Shown piece by piece: positions 18,485-27,412 of a stretch of DNA of 32,645 bases (positions are counted from its first letter, which is position 1; every line of letters starts with the position of its first letter). The DNA lies in NCBI GenBank assembly GCA_016200205.1, contig JACQFF010000014.1, positions 1 through 32,645 on the forward strand, written 5' to 3'. This DNA is from Planctomycetia bacterium. GTDB taxonomy: Bacteria; Planctomycetota; Planctomycetia; Pirellulales; PALSA-1355. Below the pieces are notes generated by a model, which was not told the origin of the DNA, did not search any database, and worked only from the letters and a program-made list of their open reading frames with translations. The position numbers and the translations under genes were made by a program.

Positions 18485-19651
18485 ATGGAATTGATATATC
18501 CAGGCAAGATCACGCGCGACGAGCTGTTGCATCAAATCGCTCCGGCGAAGATGCGCCGAACGTCGATATTCGGGGAAAATTGCCAAATACGGAAGAACAG
18601 GTTATACCACGGTGACAACTTGCCAGTGCTCAAGACCTTCTATCTTGACCAAGAAATTTGTGGCCGTGTGCAACTCGTCTACATTGACCCGCCGTACGCC
18701 TCAAATCAGTCGTTCCAGCATCGAAAGGCGCTAGACACCCACGCATACCACGACGACCTTTCAGGCGCGGAGTATGTTGAATCGCTCCGCCGCCGATTAA
18801 TCGTGCTCCGCGAACTGCTTGCCGAAGACGGCGCCATCTACGTCCACTTGGACAGTAACATGGCATTTCACGTAAAGGTCATCATGGACGAAATCTTTGG
18901 CCCGTCAAATTTCCGAAATTGGATCACGCGGAAAAAGTGCCATTCGAAGAACTACACCCGCAAACAGTATGGCAACGTCGCGGACTATATCCTTTTTTAC
19001 AGCAAGTCGGCCAAAATGAAATGGAACCGACCCTGCGAGCGTGAGAACATCTACACTTTTGAACAGAGATTCCCTCGGATCGACAAGGTAACTGGGCGAC
19101 GCTACGCCCTCGTTCCGATCCATGCTCCCGGCACGCGGAATGGCGCGACTGGCAAACCTTGGCGCGGCATGTCACCGCCAGCGGGCAAGCATTGGCAGGT
19201 TCGGCCCGTTGAGTTAGATCGGCTTGACGCTGCGGGGGAGATTTACTGGTCTCCTACCGGCAACCCGCGACGCAAGATATTCGCGGACCAGAGCATGGGG
19301 GTTGCAGTTCAAGACCTTTGGACAAAATTCATGGATTTCCGCAATCAGAACATGAAGGAAACGGGATACCCTACGGAGAAAAACGGCGCGTTGCTGCGCA
19401 GAATAATCAAGGCTTCATCCGATCCCGGCGACGTTGTGCTTGATTGCTATTGTGGATCAGGGACAACCCTAGCCGTTGCGCGTGACTTAGGCCGAAGGTG
19501 GATTGGGGTTGACGCCAGTGAACTCGCAATCGAGACAACGGCTAAGAGGTTGCAATCGAAGTCGAAGAATGCCGACCAGTTATTGCTGTTTGATTCTTCG
19601 GCAACTGAGCAAGGGGTCACGATCACTTACGAATCTTCTAGCTCGCAGTAG
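18485..19651 (+). CDS. Site-specific DNA methyltransferase, beta-type N6-adenine/N4-cytosine
   Basis: VYIDPPYASNQSF (DPPY, motif IV) precedes VLDCYCGSGTTLAVARDLGRRWIGVD (FxGxG-like, motif I), the beta-class order. Confidence 0.93.
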   Translation: MELIYPGKITRDELLHQIAPAKMRRTSIFGENCQIRKNRLYHGDNLPVLKTFYLDQEICGRVQLVYIDPPYASNQSFQHRKALDTHAYHDDLSGAEYVESLRRRLIVLRELLAEDGAIYVHLDSNMAFHVKVIMDEIFGPSNFRNWITRKKCHSKNYTRKQYGNVADYILFYSKSAKMKWNRPCERENIYTFEQRFPRIDKVTGRRYALVPIHAPGTRNGATGKPWRGMSPPAGKHWQVRPVELDRLDAAGEIYWSPTGNPRRKIFADQSMGVAVQDLWTKFMDFRNQNMKETGYPTEKNGALLRRIIKASSDPGDVVLDCYCGSGTTLAVARDLGRRWIGVDASELAIETTAKRLQSKSKNADQLLLFDSSATEQGVTITYESSSSQ

Positions 19652-20418
19652 TCTTTCCACATAGAGCCGAGCAACAACCCCGGGCCATCATTGATGAAAA
19701 GCACTTTTGGGGTTTTCCCCTTCCATTTGTGGCCCATGATCTCCGCCACAACATTCCGGTATCCGCTCGTGCGGTCATCTTCTTGCGCTCCGCCCCGGTC
19801 AGAATCGTAGCGCGCTAGGCCGACCACAAGGGGTTGCCTACCCTTTGTCTTTTTGATGACGAAATCGACCGGGCGGCGATCTTTCGGATAATCGGGAACA
19901 ATGTCAAATAGGTTGATGTCCTTACCCGCACCGGCTGGTCCGGTGATATCGAACCCGCCGAAATTGATTGCGAACCACTCGAAGAATAGGCCCGTGAGGG
20001 CATAGCCCTTGGAGCCTCGCTCCCAATATTCATTCAGAATTGCAATCAACGCTTCATCGGGCTGAGGACGATCTGAATGGAACCTACGAACTCGGTCAAG
20101 CTCTCGAAACCGGCTGCCGAACTCGGTTATGATTTCGGGTATCTTCGACTTTTTTTTCAGCATCTCGACCGATGTGTCGGGCGAAACGTATTTCCGAAAA
20201 ACTCTCAGCAATTGGATTCTCAGGCTTTGCGGGCTGGCATCCGAAATCCGTTTCAGTAGGTCTTTTGAGTCCCTCGCCTGGCTCAAGAACTCTCCGAACT
20301 TTTGAATGATGGGATGGTAGATCGGAATTCCGGCAACCATCGAATCCGGGAAATACTGACTTTCAACAAACGTGATCCATTTGGCTTGTTCGCTGGTGTA
20401 ATCCCTTAGCGTTTTCAT
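19627..20418 (-). CDS. Putative cognate type II restriction endonuclease
   Basis: 263 aa, tail-to-tail 25-bp overlap with the methyltransferase and 4-bp overlap with a C-type regulator; acidic/basic core [30 protein letters not shown]...[24 protein letters not shown] plausible for PD-(D/E)XK. Mainly context-based. Confidence 0.75.
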   Translation of the reverse strand: MKTLRDYTSEQAKWITFVESQYFPDSMVAGIPIYHPIIQKFGEFLSQARDSKDLLKRISDASPQSLRIQLLRVFRKYVSPDTSVEMLKKKSKIPEIITEFGSRFRELDRVRRFHSDRPQPDEALIAILNEYWERGSKGYALTGLFFEWFAINFGGFDITGPAGAGKDINLFDIVPDYPKDRRPVDFVIKKTKGRQPLVVGLARYDSDRGGAQEDDRTSGYRNVVAEIMGHKWKGKTPKVLFINDGPGLLLGSMWKDYCELEDS

Positions 20419-20639
20419 TCCAACCCTTTGAAAAGCTCAGCGGTTGAAACGCCGAGGGCCTTCGCGATGACGTCTATATTGCGGAGTGAAACGTTGCGCC
20501 GGCCGCGTTCAATCCCACTTATGTAGGTTCGGTCCAGTCGGCATTTATCCGCCAGTGCCTCCTGGGATAGCCCGCGTTCAGCGCGCAGTGCTCGGATTCT
20601 TTGGCCGAACCGCGCGGTAATGTCGGGTTGCTTGCCCAT
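20415..20639 (-). CDS. XRE-family HTH controller (C protein) of the R-M system
   Basis: [60 protein letters not shown], small (74 aa), overlaps the R gene by ATGA. Confidence 0.9.
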   Translation of the reverse strand: MGKQPDITARFGQRIRALRAERGLSQEALADKCRLDRTYISGIERGRRNVSLRNIDVIAKALGVSTAELFKGLE

Positions 20640-20675
20640 TGGCTGCCGATGCTAGGGGTTTTTACAAACGCTGTT

Positions 20676-20696
20676 CCACGGACTATAAGTCACATT
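20676..20696 (-). promoter_or_regulatory. C-box operator of the C-R operon
   Basis: Minus strand AATGTGACTTATAGTCCGTGG; GACTTATAGTC palindrome centred about 47 bp upstream of the C start codon. Confidence 0.8.
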
Positions 20697-20723
20697 CGGA
20701 CATGCTGGGCTGGAACACAACTG

Positions 20724-20737
20724 GTTCTGCGCAGAAC
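20724..20737. other. 14-nt perfect palindrome GTTCTGCGCAGAAC
   Basis: Direct inspection; lies between the GT9 gene and the C gene. Confidence 0.5.
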
Positions 20738-20837
20738 GAAAACGCAGGGGCGAGCACAGAATTGGGTTCGCCCGCATCCAAAGGGAGAACCAGACGTTTT
20801 GAAAAAGCCCTTGGATCGGCTGGTGTCACGAATATCG

Positions 20838-21884
20838 CTAGGCGGACCGTCGTCCGAGATTGCCGCGATCGAGGATTTGATCGCAGGCTTCCGTGACGTG
20901 ATCGACTGAAATAGCTTCCATCGATTCGGGTCCGGCCGTCCGCCGCTGGCGGCTCGTGCCGGTCAGCAAGATTTTTTGCACGGCAATATGCTGCGGACCG
21001 TACGGGCCATTGCGCTCGGCCGGCATGGGCCCAAACAGACCGACACAGGGCGTGCCTACCGCCGCGGCCAAATGCAGCGGGCCGGTATCCGAGCCAACGA
21101 ATAGCGCCGCGCGCCGCACGATCGCGGCCAATTCGCCCAAGCTGGTCGCCGGCGCAATCATCGCGTGTCCCGCCGAGCCGGTCACGATCTGTTCGGCCCA
21201 GCCGCGTTCCTGATCGCCGGCCCATACCACGAGCGACTCCAGGCCGCGCAATTGACCCAGATGGCGGGCTACCGCCGCAAAGCGTTTGGCGGGCCAGCGC
21301 TTCGACGGCCAACTCGCTCCAGGATTGATGACGGCGAAGGGTGCAAGCACTCGTTGTGAGTCGAGAATCTTACGAGCGGCGCTGGCATTTACGGGGCTGT
21401 CGTCGAGATCGAAACGCACCGCTGGGTGGGTAATTCCCAACGGGGCGAGCAACTCGAGATTCCGGTCGGTCACATGAGTGCGGGTGGGGCGGACCAATTC
21501 ATTGTTGAGCCAGCGGCTCAGCTCGCGGCCATCCTTGCCGCCTAAGCCGATCCGGCGGCGGGCGCCGGAGAGCCGGGCGGCGATTGCGCTCTTGCTCAGC
21601 CCCTGCAAATCAATGGTCATATCGAACTGCAACGCACGCAGTCGGCGCCGCAAATCGAGCACGGTGCGCGGAGACTTGAGCCAGCCGCGCGGCAGCGCGA
21701 TCAATTCGTCGAGCGCTCGATGCCCACGCAGCAAGTCGGCAGTTCGGCCTTCGACCACCCACGCCAGAAACGCTTGGGGCAGCGCATCGCGCAGGGCATT
21801 GGCGACCGGCAGTCCGTGCAGCACGTCGCCAATCGCGCTCAGCCGGACGATCAGAATGCGATTCGCGGGTTCTGGCGTGGACAT
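20838..21884 (-). CDS. Glycosyltransferase family 9 (heptosyltransferase-like)
   Basis: RILIVRLSAIGDVLHGLPVANALRDALPQA; FAVINPGASWPSKRWPAKRFAAVARHL; FVGSDTGPLHLAAAVGTPCVGLFGP. Confidence 0.93.
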   Translation of the reverse strand: MSTPEPANRILIVRLSAIGDVLHGLPVANALRDALPQAFLAWVVEGRTADLLRGHRALDELIALPRGWLKSPRTVLDLRRRLRALQFDMTIDLQGLSKSAIAARLSGARRRIGLGGKDGRELSRWLNNELVRPTRTHVTDRNLELLAPLGITHPAVRFDLDDSPVNASAARKILDSQRVLAPFAVINPGASWPSKRWPAKRFAAVARHLGQLRGLESLVVWAGDQERGWAEQIVTGSAGHAMIAPATSLGELAAIVRRAALFVGSDTGPLHLAAAVGTPCVGLFGPMPAERNGPYGPQHIAVQKILLTGTSRQRRTAGPESMEAISVDHVTEACDQILDRGNLGRRSA

Positions 21885-21934
21885 GGGAGAGATTTTAGCC
21901 GGTCGGGGCCAGTCTCCCCAATAGCGATTCTGTA

Positions 21935-22036
21935 TTGAGTCCTAGGTCGATAACGGAATAGGGCCGACCAACGGAAGGCCCGGAAAATGCGCCAGTTTGC
22001 CTCGAACGCGAATTGCATTAGTTTGCTAGGGATCAA
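21935..22036 (+). repeat. TIR/hairpin intergenic element, copy A
   Basis: Ends TTGAGTCCTAG / CTAGGGATCAA; core GGGCC-GACCAACGGAA-GGCCC, AAATGCG, TTTGCTAGG; same layout as copy B at 27278-27382. Confidence 0.6.
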
Positions 22037-22836
22037 TAATCGCCTTGCACGGCCGCCGCGGCGATCCAGTCGACCAGCTTCGGCGCCAGCAGCTTGCCCC
22101 AGCGCGCCCACTTCGAACGCGCCGAGGTCAGCACCAGCCGCTCTCGTCGGCCCATCGCTTTGACGATCCGCCGCGCACAGGCTTCAGCGGTCATGAGCTT
22201 CTTTTGGTCGAGCGGGCTTTTATTAAGCCGCTGGCCTTTGGCGTCGACGGCCCGCGACAGAATTTCGGACTGCACGAAATCGGGGGCAACGATCGTGACG
22301 CCCACGCCGCTACCTGCCAGTTCGATGCGCAGCGATTCATAAAACCCGATCACCGCGTGCTTGCTGGCCACATAGCCCGACAACAGCGGGGCGCCCAACA
22401 GCCCCGAAACGCTCGCCACCGCGACTATCAGTCCGCATGATTGCTTGAGATGCGTAAGCGCGAAATGCGTGCAGTACACGCTGCCCAGGTAATTCAGCCG
22501 CATGATCTCTTCCATGACGGCCAGATCGGTCAATTCATCGAAGCGGGCCCACATCGCCCGGCCGGCATTATTGACCAGCGCGTCCAAACGGCCGAAGCGC
22601 TTGATCGCGCGGGCAATCAATTCGCCGCATTGCTCCTCGACGGTTACGTCGGTGGGCACAGCCAGCGTTTCAGCGCCCAATCGCAGGCATGTGGCCGCTG
22701 CATCTTCGAGCCGCTGGGCATCGCGCGCGGCCAGTACGAGCTTTGGCCGCCGCGGGGCCAATTCCAACGCCAACGCCCGGCCGATGCCGCTCGAGGCCCC
22801 GGTAATGAGAATCACTTGGTCCGAAAACTGAGCCAT
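22033..22836 (-). CDS. Short-chain dehydrogenase/reductase
   Basis: VILITGASSGIGRALALELA, NNAGRAMWA, YVASKHAVIGF (YxxxK). Start MAQFSDQV at 22836. Confidence 0.93.
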   Translation of the reverse strand: MAQFSDQVILITGASSGIGRALALELAPRRPKLVLAARDAQRLEDAAATCLRLGAETLAVPTDVTVEEQCGELIARAIKRFGRLDALVNNAGRAMWARFDELTDLAVMEEIMRLNYLGSVYCTHFALTHLKQSCGLIVAVASVSGLLGAPLLSGYVASKHAVIGFYESLRIELAGSGVGVTIVAPDFVQSEILSRAVDAKGQRLNKSPLDQKKLMTAEACARRIVKAMGRRERLVLTSARSKWARWGKLLAPKLVDWIAAAAVQGDY

Positions 22837-22895
22837 TCGAACTCCGCGATGCAGACTCAACGGGCGGTGTTTGCGGGATCGGACCTCGGTCGTAC

Positions 22896-24587
22896 TTACA
22901 CGCGCTTGCTCAGTTTTTCCGTCAGCCTTGCCAGTGCCGTGCTGTGATCGTCCCGGCCGATATGAACTTGGATCAGGCTCAAGGCCTTGGCGTCGGCCCA
23001 CGCCCGCTTTAGCGCGCTATCGAACTCGCCCTCGGTGCGCACCTCGTAGCCCGTGCCGCCGCCAAAGACTTCCGGCAGCTTGTGGTAGGCCCAAGGCTGA
23101 ATGTTGTTGAAGTCGAATTTTCCCGGGTGCAGAAAACGCTCGGTGCCGTAGCCGCCGTTGTCCAGCACGATGACAATCGTGGGGAAACGATGTCGAACGA
23201 GGCTCGACAGTTCGTTACCGGTCATCTGAAACGCCCCGTCGCCGACAATCACGACCGTCCGCAGGTCGGGGCGAGCCATTTGCGTGCCCAAGGCCGCCGG
23301 CACCGAAAAACCCATCGACGTGTAATAGGCCGGGCTGAGGAACTCGGTCCTTCCACGAATGACCAATTCTGTGGCCGCGAAGAGCGCGTCGCCGATATCC
23401 GCGATCACTACCGTTTCGTCGTCCAACGATTCGTTGAGCCGGGCGATCAGCCGCGAAATGCGGATAGGTTCCGCCGGCTGCAGCACGAACTTTTCACTAG
23501 CCAGGTTCCGTACCTTGGGGATCACTCGCTGCGGCGGCTGCGGACGGCGAGCGGCCAGCTCGCGCATGAAATCGGCCAACAGCACGTTGTGATAGTGGTG
23601 ATGTCGGATGCGCAATTGTTCGCTGGTGGCGTAGATGCACTTGCTTGGGTCGAGATTGGCGGTATAGATGCCGAGGTTGATGTCGGTCATGAACGTGCCG
23701 AGCAGCAACAGGCAATCGCTTTCCTCGACGAACCGCGTGACTTCGTCGTTGCCCATCGCCCCTTCATAAAGGCCGACGAACAGCGGATGCGTCTCGGGAA
23801 TAATGCTCTTGCCGAGCATGGTGGTCGTGATCGGAATCCGAGAGCCCTGGGCGAGCGCCAAAAGTTCGTCCTGCAAACCGAAGCGATGGATTTCCACGCC
23901 CCCCACGATGGCCGGCTTTTGACAACTGTTGAGCCAGCGCTCCGCTTCGGCCACCGCTTCGGCCAACACGTCGCAGTCGCTGACCAATTGCTGATCTTCG
24001 AACTGGTGCGGCAGCTCGGGCACGACGCCGACCATATCGCGCGGGATTTCGATATGCACTGGCCGCTTGTAGCGGGCCGCCGCGTGCAACACCCGATCGA
24101 TCTCATGGAACGCGATCAACGGATCGTTCAGCTCGGCACCGGCGATGCACAGTTTTTCCAAGACATCGAACTGCGTGCGAAATTCGCGCACCCGGTGATG
24201 GAGCAGCGGATTGTTGTGCCGCTCCTTGAGGCCCGGCGAGCCGGTGATCACAACCACGGGCGATTTCTCCGCATATGCTCCGGCCACCGAATTGCACAGG
24301 CTTAGCCCGCCCACGCAATAGGTCACGCAAACCGCTCCCATCCCGTGCACCCGCGCATACGCATCGGCGGCAAAGCCCGCGCAATCCTCGCGCGTGGTGG
24401 TCACGACGTTCAACGGGCTTCGATCCAACAGCGAAAAAAACTGCAAGATGTAGTCGCCCGGAATGCCGAAGACGTGGCCGATGCCGTAGTCTTGCAGCCG
24501 CCGGATAAGATACTCGCCGATCGACAACCCCGTGACCGGCAAGGGTGACCGCGTGGGACGCACGGCCGTGATTTCGGTGTGAGACAT
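22896..24587 (-). CDS. Thiamine diphosphate-dependent 2-oxo acid decarboxylase (pyruvate/indolepyruvate decarboxylase family)
   Basis: IGEYLIRRLQDYGIGHVFGIPGDYILQFF; GDGAFQMTGNELSSLVRHRFPTIVIVLDNGGYGTERFLH (ThDP motif GDG...NN-like). Confidence 0.9.
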   Translation of the reverse strand: MSHTEITAVRPTRSPLPVTGLSIGEYLIRRLQDYGIGHVFGIPGDYILQFFSLLDRSPLNVVTTTREDCAGFAADAYARVHGMGAVCVTYCVGGLSLCNSVAGAYAEKSPVVVITGSPGLKERHNNPLLHHRVREFRTQFDVLEKLCIAGAELNDPLIAFHEIDRVLHAAARYKRPVHIEIPRDMVGVVPELPHQFEDQQLVSDCDVLAEAVAEAERWLNSCQKPAIVGGVEIHRFGLQDELLALAQGSRIPITTTMLGKSIIPETHPLFVGLYEGAMGNDEVTRFVEESDCLLLLGTFMTDINLGIYTANLDPSKCIYATSEQLRIRHHHYHNVLLADFMRELAARRPQPPQRVIPKVRNLASEKFVLQPAEPIRISRLIARLNESLDDETVVIADIGDALFAATELVIRGRTEFLSPAYYTSMGFSVPAALGTQMARPDLRTVVIVGDGAFQMTGNELSSLVRHRFPTIVIVLDNGGYGTERFLHPGKFDFNNIQPWAYHKLPEVFGGGTGYEVRTEGEFDSALKRAWADAKALSLIQVHIGRDDHSTALARLTEKLSKRV

Positions 24588-25137
24588 GAAGTGAACCCTC
24601 TCCTCGCCCCTCGCCCCTTATCCCTAATCCCCGACTCGTCGCCGGGGATTATGCCTCAATCAAGGATACGGAACAATTCGGATCACAGTTAATTCTACGG
24701 TTCGGGCGGACCAAGGGGTCGCCCGGTGGGAGCACCGTGCGACCACGCAACTCATCGGCACAGCGCGATTTGAGACGTTTTTGAGGCGTGTCGCGATCAA
24801 CCAGAAGCCGTGTGGTGGCAAGGTCCGCTAGCAGTGCGACAGTTGGAGCTTGAAACTCTCCGGCCTTAGGGCCCTTTGTTGCGCCCTTGGTTCCAGAGCA
24901 GCAGCAGCCAAAAACCCAAGAACAGGCCCGGCCGCTCTTAATACGATATTCGAGCCATCCGCCAAGGCAAGTCCAAGTTACCCGCGGCAGATCGATCCGG
25001 CGTTCTAAACCGACTGGAATGTAACTCGCTAGGCGCTTCACCGGCTGTAGCCCGCGGTACTTTGAGCGTGATACAATACGCGGTTGGCTTGTTTTCTCGT
25101 TCTTTGTGCGTGGCTTCGCGCCGCGCGGCGGCAATTC

Positions 25138-27165
25138 ATGTCAACGTTCACGCCCAACATCAACCCCAGCCTGCCGATTCTCGATGAGCTCGCGCCGGCA
25201 CTGCGGCCCGCCCCGGCCGTTCGGCCGCAGCCGACGCCGCCGCTGCCGATGACGCGGAAAGAGATGCTGGCGCGCGGCTGGGAAGAGGTCGACGTGGTAT
25301 TCGTCACCGGCGACGCCTATGTCGATCACCCCAGCTTCGCCATGGCGCTGCTCGGACGCCTGCTGGAGAGCGAGGGCTATCGGGTGGCCATTTTAAGCCA
25401 GCCCGATTGGCGGAATTGCGATGCCTGGCGCACCTTCGGCCGGCCGCGGTTGTTCTTCGCAATTAGCGCCGGCAACATGGATTCGATGATCAACCACTAC
25501 ACGGCCAATCGCAAGGTGCGCAACGACGACGCCTATAGTCCCGGGGGGAAAATTGGCCTGCGGCCCGATCGGGCCACGTTGGCCTATTGCCAGCGGGCTC
25601 GCGAGGCTTATCGCGGCGTGCCGATCATCGCCGGCGGCGTGGAAGCCAGCTTGCGCCGCCTGGCGCATTACGACTATTGGAGCGACAAGGTCCGCCGCTC
25701 GATCATCTTGGATTGCAAAGCCGATTTGCTGGTTTACGGCATGGGCGAGCGGGCCATTGTCGAAATTGCCTGGCGGCTCCAGGCCGGTCAAACGCTGCGC
25801 GATCTGCGGCAGTTGCGGGGCGTCGTTTATCGCCTGGGAGCCAAAGAGACGCCGCCGGGCGAAAACACAATCACGTTGCCCAGTTACGAGCAGGTTTTGA
25901 GCGACCGCTGGGCGTTTGCCGAGATGACCAAGATTTCGCACAACGAAACCAACCCCTATAACGCCAAACGGCTGGCGCAGTTTCACGACCGCGAGTGCAT
26001 CGTGGCCAATCCGCCGCCGGTGCCGCTGGCGGAGACCGAAATGGACCGCGTGTACTCGCTGCCTTTCACGCGCAAGCCGCATCCCCGTTATGGAAACGAG
26101 CAGATTCCGGCATTCGAGGTTGTCAAGGATTCGGTGCAGATTATGCGCGGCTGCTTTGGCGGTTGCACGTTCTGTTCGATCACCGCGCACGAGGGGCGGA
26201 TCATTCAGAGCCGCAGCCAGGGATCGATCCTAAGCGAAATTCGCCAAATGACCAACGATCCCGATTTCAAGGGCGTGGTGAGCGATATCGGCGGACCGAC
26301 GGCCAACATGTATCAAATGCGCTGCACGCGCCCTGAGGTCGAGGCCAAATGCCGGCGGCTGAGCTGCGTGCATCCGACGATTTGCAAATTGCTCGGCACC
26401 GACCATGGGCCGCTCGTGCAGTTGATGAAAGCCGCGCGCGACGAACCCGGCGTAAAAAAGGTGTTGGTTGCATCAGGCATTCGCATGGATCTGGCGCGCC
26501 GCAGCCCCGAGTATATGCGCGAGTTGGCCACGCATCACGTCGGCGGACATCTGAAAATCGCGCCTGAACATACCGACCCCGATGTGCTGGCGCTGATGAA
26601 AAAGCCGGGCATCGAGGACTTCAATAAATTCGATCAGGAGTTCAAAAAAGTTTCGAAACAGGCGGGGAAAAAACAATTTCTCGTGCCCTATTTCATCGCC
26701 AGCCACCCGGGTAGCACGCTCGATTCGATGATCGATCTGGCGCTATTTCTCAAGCGCAATCACTACGCTCCCGACCAGGTGCAGGATTTCATTCCCAGCC
26801 CGTTCGACATCGCTGCCTGCATGTATCACACCGGCTTGGATCCCTTCACCAAAAAGCCGGTCTACATTGCCAAGCATTTGCGCGATCGCAAACTGCAACG
26901 GGCCCTGATGCAGTTTTTCAAACCGGAGAATTACTTCGAGGTTCGCCGCGCGTTGGAGCAAGCCGGCCGGCAAGACCTGATCGGCAGCGGTTGCGATTGC
27001 CTGATCGCCGATCGGCCGCCGAAGGAAGCCTTGGATAAGCGCCGCAAACGGGCCAATGATGCGGTGCGCGAGCAGATCGGCGGCGATCACATTCGCTCCA
27101 AGCCGGGCGGCGGCTATCGGCCGCTACGAAAGTCGGCCGTCAAGCGCGAGAGGGACCGCCGTTAA
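25138..27165 (+). CDS. YgiQ family radical SAM protein
   Basis: [34 protein letters not shown] (CxxxCxxC); N-terminal [29 protein letters not shown] 25138 preferred over 25084. Confidence 0.95.
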   Translation: MSTFTPNINPSLPILDELAPALRPAPAVRPQPTPPLPMTRKEMLARGWEEVDVVFVTGDAYVDHPSFAMALLGRLLESEGYRVAILSQPDWRNCDAWRTFGRPRLFFAISAGNMDSMINHYTANRKVRNDDAYSPGGKIGLRPDRATLAYCQRAREAYRGVPIIAGGVEASLRRLAHYDYWSDKVRRSIILDCKADLLVYGMGERAIVEIAWRLQAGQTLRDLRQLRGVVYRLGAKETPPGENTITLPSYEQVLSDRWAFAEMTKISHNETNPYNAKRLAQFHDRECIVANPPPVPLAETEMDRVYSLPFTRKPHPRYGNEQIPAFEVVKDSVQIMRGCFGGCTFCSITAHEGRIIQSRSQGSILSEIRQMTNDPDFKGVVSDIGGPTANMYQMRCTRPEVEAKCRRLSCVHPTICKLLGTDHGPLVQLMKAARDEPGVKKVLVASGIRMDLARRSPEYMRELATHHVGGHLKIAPEHTDPDVLALMKKPGIEDFNKFDQEFKKVSKQAGKKQFLVPYFIASHPGSTLDSMIDLALFLKRNHYAPDQVQDFIPSPFDIAACMYHTGLDPFTKKPVYIAKHLRDRKLQRALMQFFKPENYFEVRRALEQAGRQDLIGSGCDCLIADRPPKEALDKRRKRANDAVREQIGGDHIRSKPGGGYRPLRKSAVKRERDRR

Positions 27166-27277
27166 GACGCCAGTTCATTTCAAAACCGCTCCCGAGAAGA
27201 ACAAAGTCCCATTGGGCTCCGCCGACCATCCTGCGGATAGTGCCCGCGCAAAAATTGGAACACTCCCCAGCGGTTTT

Positions 27278-27382
27278 ATCGATCCCCAGGCAACTAATGG
27301 TCGAGGGGCGACCAACGGAAACCCCGGCAAATGCGGTGGTTCGCGATGGAATGACCAAGCCCTTTACTTTGCTAGGACTCAA
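27278..27382 (+). repeat. TIR/hairpin intergenic element, copy B
   Basis: ATCGATCCCCAG ... GGGGC-GACCAACGGAA-ACCCC ... AAATGCG ... TTTGCTAGGACTCAA; the right end CTAGGACTCAA is the exact reverse complement of the left end of copy A. Confidence 0.6.
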
Positions 27383-27412
27383 AAAAACATCGCCTCGGCA
27401 GGCAAGTGCTTC

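Noticed and set aside
20601-20909. 102-aa and 85-aa plus-strand ORFs over the C-gene promoter
   Set aside because: They overlap the C-box/promoter region and the 3' end of GT9 on the other strand; no domain signal.
23082-24305. 407-aa plus-strand ORF
   Set aside because: Antisense to the ThDP decarboxylase.
24594-24632. CCCCTCGCCCCTTATCCCTAATCCCC pyrimidine-rich stretch as a CRISPR-like or telomere-like repeat
   Set aside because: Irregular low-complexity sequence, no constant repeat-spacer structure.
24649-25134. 161-aa minus-strand ORF in an intergenic region
   Set aside because: No recognisable domain and no clear RBS; could be a real orphan but cannot be supported from the sequence alone.
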